From Lamellibrachia satsuma (Eukaryota; Annelida; Polychaeta; Sabellida; Siboglinidae), in contig BSQZ01000005.1 in the NCBI GenBank assembly GCA_033239005.1, forward strand, positions 8,943,501 to 9,007,500: a DNA stretch of 64,000 nucleotides. Direction: 5' to 3'. How positions within the stretch are numbered: position 1 is the stretch's first letter; the number at the start of each line of letters is the position of its first letter. Positions 56,487 through 64,000 of this stretch are shown here, in pieces. The translations under genes were made by a program, and so were the position numbers. Under the pieces are notes generated by a model. The model made no database searches. It was not told the origin of the DNA and worked only from the letters and a program-made list of their open reading frames with translations.

Positions 56487-56627
56487 ATGTCTGTGGGCGA
56501 CCGTTTGTTCGAAAAAGGTCGAGCAGCTCGGCTTGGACTTCGTAAAGATGTTCGACCAAACATACGAAGATGTTGTGAACATGGCTGGGAAGACGAATTG
56601 TGTGTCTGCTTTGGTGCAGAGCAATAA
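56487..56627 (+). CDS. 46-codon frame in the conserved 3' flank, doubtful gene
   Basis: Begins MSVGDRLFEKGRAARLG and ends CVCFGAEQ. It is open only in copy C: copy A has a stop after about 27 codons and copy B lacks the ATG. It may be a small gene, an old coding remnant of the Ro60 unit, or chance. A second partial copy of its 5' sequence occurs at 57,138-57,215. Confidence 0.25.
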   Translation: MSVGDRLFEKGRAARLGLRKDVRPNIRRCCEHGWEDELCVCFGAEQ

Positions 56628-57700
56628 CATAGAAAGCGGTGTAGACAGTCGCCTACTGAACGTGTGCATCGTAAAATGTGCGAACTTCTTTATTTTATTC
56701 CCAAAGTGGCAAGGAATCTCCAAAGCATGATTACATAGTTCGTGTTTGAAGCCAGTCGTACCAAGTTTATGGACTTTTGCAGGAAACAATTAAATAATCG
56801 CTGTGATACACAGGGGTGTTCGCACAACTCTACAGTGATTGTGTGGAGATATTTGACACGAACATATAAGTTCAATTTAGAATTGACTGAATTTGCAAGA
56901 CGCGTAGAATTGACTGAATTTGCAACATTCCGGTGGTAGCATGAATTTACGAAAGCATCAATTTATGAAATATGTTACATATTTAAACTTTACAAGATAT
57001 TCATCTTACATGTATTTGGCTTATATTTTAGATGCACAATGTACTGTAGTTTATATACACGGTGGTCCCCCTCTTATAAGGCCCCTATCACTAGAGGCCA
57101 TCTTGTCATGCAAGAAATAAAGCTTACCCATATTTACCCCATAATTACTCCCAATCAAGACAATTGCGTTCGTGTTAATACATACAAAACGTCTGTGGAC
57201 AACCTTTTGTTCGAATGCGCTGACAAAGCCCAAATGGTTTTGGAAATTTAATTAACCTCACCTAACTTAGTGCGTGTACTGATTTAGTTGTGAAACGAAA
57301 CCAGAACAGTTATCCATAAAACCAACAAGAATTGCTTTACTCAATACGAAAATTTAAATTAATATATGTCGTTCCAAAACTATATAGTCGTATAACAATG
57401 TTGTCACATGTTCTTGACCTGTTGTTCATTAGGAAACGTATAGCATCAAAATGGGTCGATATTGCGAGTATGCTACCCTAATCGAAAATGTCACATACTT
57501 GTTAGCGGAAGTTACCAGAAAGAAATGTTTATTGTGATATATCATATAATAACATTATTTTATCTGTGTAGACCTACACGCATGAACGTAATGTGTGTAC
57601 GTACTTGTTGTTTGTGTATCTCTGTACATGGCATATGTCTGTACGTGTACCTGTATTTGTGTGACTTAAAGAACTGATGTACGGTACACTGTATTATGTG
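56628..57700. other. Ro60 copy C 3' flank
   Basis: Aligns with 14,700-16,100 of unit A without the SINE and with only one degenerate 33-bp unit. 57,138-57,215 is an internal duplicate of 56,450-56,520. Confidence 0.7.
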
Positions 57701-57711
57701 TGTCGGTGATT

Positions 57712-58258
57712 TAGCAGTATGTAAATTGTTTGTAGTGTCTCTTGTTCCGTGCAAAGGCTAGCATCATATTATTAGCAGTATGTAAATTGTTTGTAGTGTC
57801 TCTTGTTCCGTGCAAAGGCTAGCATCATATTATTAGCAGTATGTAAATTGTTTGTAGTGTCTCTTGTTCCGTGCAAAGGCTAGCATCATACTATTAGCAG
57901 TATGTAAATTGTTTGTAGTGTCTCTTGTTCCGTGCAAAGGCTAGCATCATATTATTAGCAGTATGTAAATTGTTTGTAGTGTCTCTTGTTCCGTGCAAAG
58001 GCTAGCATCATATTATTAGCAGTATGTAAATTGTTTGTAGCGTCTCTTGTTCCGTGCAAAGGCTAGCATCATACTATTAGCAGTATGTAAATTGTTTGTA
58101 GTGTCTCTTGTTCCGTGCAAAGGCTAGCATCATACTATTAGCAGTATGTAAATTGTTTGTAGTGTCTCTTGTTCCGTGCAAAGGCTAGCATCATACTATT
58201 AGCAGTATGTAAATTGTTTGTAGTGTCTCTTGTTCCGTACAAAGGCTAGCATCATATT
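57712..58258. repeat. 61-bp minisatellite, 9 copies
   Basis: Units starting agcagtatgtaaattgtttg and ending gctagcatcatattatt are almost identical at a 61-bp step. Unit A has only one copy of this sequence (16,080-16,140). Confidence 0.95.
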
Positions 58259-59140
58259 ATTATTCAGCAGACAACGTTATATTACATTTGCTATTTGCTT
58301 TCTTCTATTTTTTGTTTTACAGCGTTCGCTTTGTAAAATATTCAGAATAAAACAGGTTTGTTTAGTGCTGTGTTATCCATTGAGGTCTTTACAATGAATT
58401 GTCGTTAAACCTTTAATTACGGTAACAGACACATTGAGCCCCGAGTGTAGAATTGGCAAACAATGCCTGTTCATTTCAATAGTTTACGTTTACATCGTGG
58501 GGTCATTGGCAGGAATGAAATGGGAGGATAAGTAGTACCGAGACCGAGTGGCTGTGGTGTTCATCTCTTTCCCTTACATTAGATTAGCGAACTAAGGAAC
58601 GTCTCCCGGGCAAGTAAGAGAAGACATACTTATCCACAGTATATGTAATTTGTTCTGGTTATGGTCATTCGTTCACACATTAACTGATACACTTGGGAGT
58701 AAGTGTGTGCTACTGAATATCACCAAAGGTAAAGCTGTGGTCATGGGTGTGTTAACATAAATTCAATGCATGGGTTACTTTCACATTAAATTTACCCTCC
58801 TAAATTTACTCAAGACCACTGTCACACAGGTGTGCGCTTATTTGATGTTCCACGCACTCCAGCCAATCACAGGGACAACAGGGCAGTAAGCGATAGACAG
58901 CCAAACGGCAGCAGAGTGACAAGCTACGTAGAATAAATAAATATTGTGTGTGTGCAGTCATCTGGAACAAGATAGTTGTTACTCAAATCTGATTACTCAT
59001 AAACATGTCGCCAAAATGTTTACATCGGTAACATGATAATACAAAACAAAAAACAATCACACAAACGCACTATCATTTGTGCAAATGGCAGACCCTCCTA
59101 AAACAAAGAACGAGGCGTATCACGTGACTGTCGAGTAGCA
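58259..59140. other. End of the Ro60 unit, then unique DNA
   Basis: Homology with unit A ends near 58,440. Beyond that I see no gene or repeat that I can support. Confidence 0.45.
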
Positions 59141-59142
59141 GA

Positions 59143-59800
59143 GTCGAGTTCGGCTTACCAACTAACACCGACGGTCGGTGAACAAAACCAGCGTATGACG
59201 TGTGACGCATGCGTACATGTCCGTCCGACTAATCTAAGCCGAACGAGAATTAGTCAACGCTGATTGCTTCATAGTAGCCGTAAGAACATACCCATTGGCA
59301 TTCGTTTCTAATGACCCTAATTGTAATATTAATAACACTAATATCGATCATTATAGTAGCACAAACATAACAATAATTGTATAATATTATTATGAAACAA
59401 AAACGATAAGAAAAAGATGAAAGGAATACGGGCAAATGGTCTTGTTATTGTCTACTTGTTTCCTATGACGCTATGTTATTTGCCATGTTGACCACTGGTC
59501 GACCAAAGCGTGCATTGCTTGCAGGTGGCTGCAATGTTGGTTAGTCGGTGTGACGTCATTATGACCAAACCAGGTCAGACAGAATGTGTTCGACTTACGT
59601 CGGTCGCCACTAGACCAAGCACTGGTTGGTGTTAGTCACTAAGTCGAAATCGACCCTGAAGGAGGTGGTAAACCTGGTTGGTCGGTGTGACTTAATTCTG
59701 ACCAAACCAGGTCAGACAGAATGTCTATGACTTTCGCTGATCGTGACTACACCGATCACTGGTCGGTGTTAGTCGCTAAGTCGAACTCGATCCTGTGCAT
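59143..59800. mobile_element. Putative TIR element with internal ~140-bp duplication
   Basis: The left end (tcgagttcggcttaccaact…) and the right end (…agtcgctaagtcgaactcga) are imperfect inverted repeats of ~30 bp. Inside, a block with ggttggtcggtgtgac and gaccaaaccaggtcagacag is present twice (59,537 and 59,676). No clear target duplication was found, so the class is open. Confidence 0.4.
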
Positions 59801-59939
59801 AGAACAGCTGATCACACGAGTAAACATAAACATAAACACAGCTGTGCATTAGAAACGTTTACTCGTGAACGAAGACTTGTTGATTTTTTTAGGAACACAG
59901 CGATACGTTGTTGCCTTGAATAACGAAAGTGTTGTCAGA

Positions 59940-60200
59940 TTGATCTGATTCATCGCTGAGAACCGCCAGTTGCCAAGAACTACCGACACGTATATGTGGT
60001 ACTTCTGCGTGGTTAGTAAAAAACACTTTAGTTGTTATACGTCTGGGGTGGGCGATACCAATAGATTGATCCGTTTGTTGTGTCTCGGGTCTAAAGGCAA
60101 AGTGTAATGTGTTGGTGACGAGGAACTAAACTCGGCACGTGTTAACCGAGAGCACTGAAGCATACAAAGAGTACCGTGTGTGAAGGAAAAACAAAACGAT
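59940..60200 (+). pseudogene. 5' remnant of a fifth Ro60 copy
   Basis: At 60,057-60,140 the codons read LIRLLCLGSKGKV, a stop, then GDEELN. This matches the start of copy D (LTRLLCLGSEG…GEELN). The sequence upstream (ctgattcatcgctgagaacc, 59,948 on) also matches the copy D upstream region at 60,589 on. The homology ends near 60,160. It is a tandemly duplicated promoter and first codons that have since decayed. Confidence 0.8.
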
Positions 60201-60698
60201 CTCTGAGTCGTGTTAAACACTGTTGCGGTCGGCATGAGAACTAATCTAGCAACACCATTGTTTACGTGTGGACGTTCATTTTAACAGGCTGCATCAATTT
60301 AAAGAACTGACAAGTGGTGTAGAAGTAACGTCACGATTGTGGTTATACATACACAATAGGCAATCTTGTAAACTGACCCGATGACGCAGTAGTAGTCACA
60401 AGGGGTCAATGTGTGCCAGGTCATGGTTATGTGTGAGCAGTCAACCTGAACACAAGTAGCTGTAGTATAAATCTGATTAGTCATAAACTTGAGAGGAGCT
60501 GTGCAGTACAGACGTTTTGTGGTAAGCGAAGATCTATTGATTATGTGGAATATCTCAATGGTACGTTTTTGATGCTGCCGTCGATAATCTGATTCATCGC
60601 TAAGAACCGACAAGTGTTGATAACAACTGACATGGTGGTGTGCATGTATAAGTGATAACACTCGAGTGATAACTCTGCGTGGTCGACGTGGTAGACAC

Positions 60699-62906
60699 AT
60701 GGAAGAGGTTGAAGACGACGTTGTAGGTCATAGTTCCAGCATGAGTGATACCTGTAAATTGACCCGTCTATTATGTCTCGGCTCTGAAGGCCCAATATAC
60801 TATGTCGATGGTGAGGAACTGAACGCAGAGAACGCGCAGTGCATCACGAGATTGATCGAAGCTGGACGTGGCCCGGATGTCGTCCGTTTGGTTGTTGATT
60901 TCAGCGTCAACGGACGCACGGCCAAGCAGAATGGACTGGTGCTCGCTATGGCAATGTGTGTACGGCAGACTGTGGATGCGACGACAAAGTCCATGAGCTA
61001 CGAGTATCTGCACTTGGTCTGTCGAACGCCAACCCAGCTGTTTATGTTTATCGCCTACTGCGAGGCGCTCAGTAGCGGTCGTGGGTGGAGCAGAGCACAT
61101 CGCAGGGCCATAGCCAACTGGTACCTTCGTTTTGGGCAGACTCCGGAGAATGCGCAACGACTCGCAGTACTTGTGACGAAGTACAAGAGCCGCAACGGAT
61201 GGAGTCACCGAGATGTGATACGTTTGGCTCATCCGAAGCCTAACCAGGAAGACAACGATAATGGTGTGGCTGCAATTCTGAAGTATGTTCAGAAGGGATT
61301 CGCTGCAGCCAAAGAGGATTTGCGTGCGAGCAACGAGAATATATTGAAGTATCTTCAGGCCGTTGAAGACGTAACAGCCCAGAGGGACAAGATGACACTA
61401 GACACAACCAATTTAGCAGAACTGATAAGACAGCATAGTCTAGGGAGAGAACACGTGTGTACACACCTTCTCAACTCCCCAGACATCTGGGAGGCTCTGC
61501 TCGAACACATGCCGATGACAGCCATGATCCGCAACCTGGGCAAGATGTCGGCCGTCGGCATACTGAGTCCTAGCAGCTCGCACGAGGTGACGATTACCGG
61601 CAGACTTGGAGATATCGACGCCCTGAGGAAGGCCAATATTCACCCATTCACAGTATTGGTGGCTCTGCTCACGTACACTGGGGGAACGGGAAAACGAGGA
61701 AGCCTCGCGTGGTCGCCAAACAAAGCCATCGTGGAGGCCCTCGATAGTGCATTTTACCTAACCTTCACTCTGGTTGAACCTACCAACAAGAGGTACTTGT
61801 TGGCTGTGAATGTCAGTTCCTCGATGTTCGGTGATTCGGTGAACGGCTGCAGCGGTATCTCCCCCGGCACGGCAGCAGCCGCTCTAGCCCTCGTCACTGC
61901 CAGAACGGAGCGGCATTGCGAAATCGTCGCCTTTTCTAATGCTATGGTTCCTCTCGAGGTAGGACCTCACATGAAGTTATCAGACGTCGTGGCAATAATG
62001 CGTAATGTTCCCATGGGAGGGACAGATTGCTCACTGCCGATGCAGTATGCATTGGAGAACATGAAACAATTTGACGTGTTTGTTGTCTTCACTGATAGCG
62101 AGACTGACTCCCATCACACCAGCCCAGCGGAGGCACTGCGGCAGTATCGGCGGCAGACCGGCATCTCCGAAGCCAAGCTCATTGTGTGTGCCATGGAGAG
62201 TAACAGCTTCACCATCGCCGACCCAGATGATCTAAACATGCTGGACATGGTCGGATTCGATTCAAGTGGACCGGAAGTGATTAGATGCTTTGTTGCTGGT
62301 GACAACCAGGCCGACGATTCACAGACAGCGGTACATGCACACACTGTGACGCAGGTATCGAGCGAAACGCAGATCACAACTGTGTCCCAGGCAGTAAGTG
62401 AGACGCAGGCGGCCAATGTGACACAGGCTGCGGATGTGAACCAGACATTGAGCGAGACGCAGGCAGCGGGTGAGACGCAGGCATTGAGCGAGACCCAGGC
62501 ATTGAGCGAGACGTACTCAGCGGGTGAGACTCATGCAGCCAGTGTGACCCAGGCATTGAGTGAGACCCATGCAGCCAGTGTGACAAAGGCATTGAGTGAG
62601 ACCCATGCAGCCAGTGTGACCCAGGCATTGAGTGAGACCCATGCAGCCAGTGAGACCCAGGCTTCGAGTGAGAGCCATGCAGCCAGTGTGACCCAGCCAT
62701 TGAGTGAGACCCATGCAGCCAGTGTGACCCAGGCATTGAGTGAGACCCATGCAGCCAGTGTGACCCAGGCATTGAGCGAGACCCATGCAGCCAGTGTGAC
62801 CCAGGCATTGAGTGAGACCCATGCAGCCAGTGTGACCCAGGCATTGAGCGAGACGCTGGCAGCGGGTGAGACTCAAACAATGAACAAGAAGGTAAGACGG
62901 AGATAG
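60699..62906 (+). CDS. Ro60/TROVE2 paralog D with repetitive C-terminal tail
   Basis: 735 residues from ATG 60,699; the open frame begins 33 nt earlier without an ATG. The first ~545 residues are Ro60: LLCLGSEG, NGRTAKQNGLVLA, NGWSHRDVIRLAHPKP, MPMTAMIRNLGKMSAVG, then a von Willebrand A domain. Unlike copies A and C, its third MIDAS loop is intact (FTDSET) and its second loop is GGTDC. However, the first loop reads NVSSSM, with Asn 371 where the metal-binding Asp is expected. A ~180-residue tail follows, rich in Ala, Ser, Thr, Gln and Glu, and ends in about a dozen 12-residue AASVTQALSETH-type repeats. It closes with a basic MNKKVRRR. Copy D is the most diverged paralog, intronless like the others. 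The tail may be a phosphorylated or scaffold-like extension (inference). Confidence 0.93.
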   Translation: MEEVEDDVVGHSSSMSDTCKLTRLLCLGSEGPIYYVDGEELNAENAQCITRLIEAGRGPDVVRLVVDFSVNGRTAKQNGLVLAMAMCVRQTVDATTKSMSYEYLHLVCRTPTQLFMFIAYCEALSSGRGWSRAHRRAIANWYLRFGQTPENAQRLAVLVTKYKSRNGWSHRDVIRLAHPKPNQEDNDNGVAAILKYVQKGFAAAKEDLRASNENILKYLQAVEDVTAQRDKMTLDTTNLAELIRQHSLGREHVCTHLLNSPDIWEALLEHMPMTAMIRNLGKMSAVGILSPSSSHEVTITGRLGDIDALRKANIHPFTVLVALLTYTGGTGKRGSLAWSPNKAIVEALDSAFYLTFTLVEPTNKRYLLAVNVSSSMFGDSVNGCSGISPGTAAAALALVTARTERHCEIVAFSNAMVPLEVGPHMKLSDVVAIMRNVPMGGTDCSLPMQYALENMKQFDVFVVFTDSETDSHHTSPAEALRQYRRQTGISEAKLIVCAMESNSFTIADPDDLNMLDMVGFDSSGPEVIRCFVAGDNQADDSQTAVHAHTVTQVSSETQITTVSQAVSETQAANVTQAADVNQTLSETQAAGETQALSETQALSETYSAGETHAASVTQALSETHAASVTKALSETHAASVTQALSETHAASETQASSESHAASVTQPLSETHAASVTQALSETHAASVTQALSETHAASVTQALSETHAASVTQALSETLAAGETQTMNKKVRRR
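62400..62870. repeat. 36-bp coding minisatellite in paralog D
   Basis: Units of gagacccatgcagccagtgt plus gacccaggcattgagt, about ten, with shorter 18- to 30-bp related units upstream. It is in frame throughout. Confidence 0.95.
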
Positions 62907-63245
62907 TGCTTTTTGCTTTGTTTTAAATTTGTTATTTAGTTGCTCGTTCGTTTATACACATATGTTTATTAATAGTTTAACCCTCTCTATTTCCACACAA
63001 TGTTTTCTTCATATCAGTGATAGCGCGAGGGACCGTTGACATCATCCTGTCACTCCTGTCACTCCTGTCACTCCTGTCACTCCTGTCACTCCGATTCGTG
63101 CCGTCCGACGCGCAATATACGGGCCCCCAGTTGTCCAATGACGTTGTCGATACCGGCGGTTCGCCTTCGTCCTGGCTTGTTCTTTCAATCGAAATCTGCT
63201 TCGATTGATGTTAATATTAGTCTTTTTTCTTCATCCAGACACAAA
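62907..63245. repeat. 9-bp repeat and dispersed repeat fragment
   Basis: (ctcctgtca)n, about five units at 63,047-63,092. It is followed by sequence shared with 47,465-47,700 (ttcgccttcgtcctg, cttcgattgatgttaat). Confidence 0.7.
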
Positions 63246-64000
63246 AACCTGATGTCAGACCCCGACACACCAACCTGTTGTCAGACCCAGACACACCAAC
63301 CTGTTGTCATACCCAGACACAACAACCTGTTGTCAGACCCCGACACAACAACCTGTTGTCAGACCCAGACACACCAACCTGTTGTCAGACCCAGACACAA
63401 CAACCTGTTGTCAGACCCAGACACAACAACCTGTTGTCAGACCCAGACACAACAACCTGTTGTCAGACCCAGACATACCAACATGTTGTCAGACCCAGAC
63501 ACAACAACCTGTTGTCATACCCAGACACAACAACCTGTTGTCATACCCAGACACGACAACCTGTTGTCGGACCCAGCCACAACAACTTGTTGTCTGACCC
63601 AGACACAACAACCTGTTGTCGGACCCAGACACAACAACCTGTTGTCGGACCCAGACACACCAACCTGTTGTCATACCCAGACACAACAACCTGTTGTCAT
63701 ACCCAGACACAACAACCTGTTGTCATACCCAGACACAACAACCTGTTGTCATACCCAGACACAACAACCTGTTGTCGGACCCAGACACAACAACCTGTTG
63801 TCGGACCCAGACACAACAACCTGTTGTCATACCCAGACACAACAACCTGTTGTCAGACCCAGACACACCAACCTGTTGTCATACCCAGACACAACAACCT
63901 GTTGTCATACCCAGACACAACAACCTGTTGTCATACCCAGACACAACAACCTGTTGTCATACCCAGACACAACAACCTGTTGTCGGACCCAAACACAACA
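63246..64000. repeat. 26-bp satellite, about 29 copies, continues past the window
   Basis: Units of cagacacaacaacctgttgt plus c(a/g)(t/g)acc repeat to the end of the window. Variants tcataccc, tcagaccc and tcggaccc alternate, and some units have caccaacc for caacaacc. Confidence 0.97.

Overview
This is animal nuclear DNA, most likely from a marine invertebrate (a mollusc-like lophotrochozoan is my guess, not proven). It has spliced genes, tRNA-derived SINEs, CR1/L2-type LINEs, a Ty3/Gypsy retroelement, hAT-type MITEs, very long (TA)n tracts and many minisatellites. The window is repeat-rich. It is dominated by a cluster of Ro60 (TROVE2) paralogs into which an 18.2 kb Polinton/Maverick element has inserted.

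Layout. 1-12.4 kb holds a SINE, two related hAT MITEs with perfect 8-bp target duplications, the first exon of a MAIP1-like gene on the minus strand, and several decayed LINEs. 12.4-16.4 kb holds Ro60 copy A and its 3' flank, with a SINE and a 33-bp minisatellite. 16,991-35,227 is a Polinton with 6-bp target duplications (TCCCTA) and ~160-bp terminal inverted repeats. 35.2-41.3 kb is noncoding and satellite-rich. 41.7-42.6 kb is Ro60 copy B, a pseudogene. 42.9-52.7 kb holds an L2-like LINE, a CR1-like LINE and a decayed Gypsy element. 54.4-58.4 kb is a second copy of the Ro60 unit (copy C) with a different expanded minisatellite. 59.9-62.9 kb holds a 5' remnant of a fifth Ro60 copy and the divergent copy D with a repetitive C-terminal tail. 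The window ends in a 26-bp satellite.

The Polinton carries the expected set: protein-primed DNA polymerase B with zinc-finger and OTU-like N-terminal regions, packaging ATPase, chromodomain integrase, adenovirus-type protease, double jelly-roll capsid, penton-like protein and basic core proteins. The late genes are packed head to tail on the plus strand with overlapping starts and stops. Its left third is less conventional. It has a two-exon membrane-protein gene on the minus strand, a NADAR-domain gene, and a transcription unit whose single 24-codon leader is in phase with three successive 3' coding blocks. The intron-retained block encodes an RPA70-C-like zinc OB-fold protein. TATA boxes sit before most early genes, and a 112-bp promoter module is duplicated before the polymerase.

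Most notable: the three-way leader unit; the NADAR and RPA-like accessory genes; complementary loss of MIDAS metal-binding residues in different Ro60 paralogs; and (TA)n tracts in two unrelated LINEs that begin at the same reverse transcriptase codons. Everything was read by eye; no database search was run.
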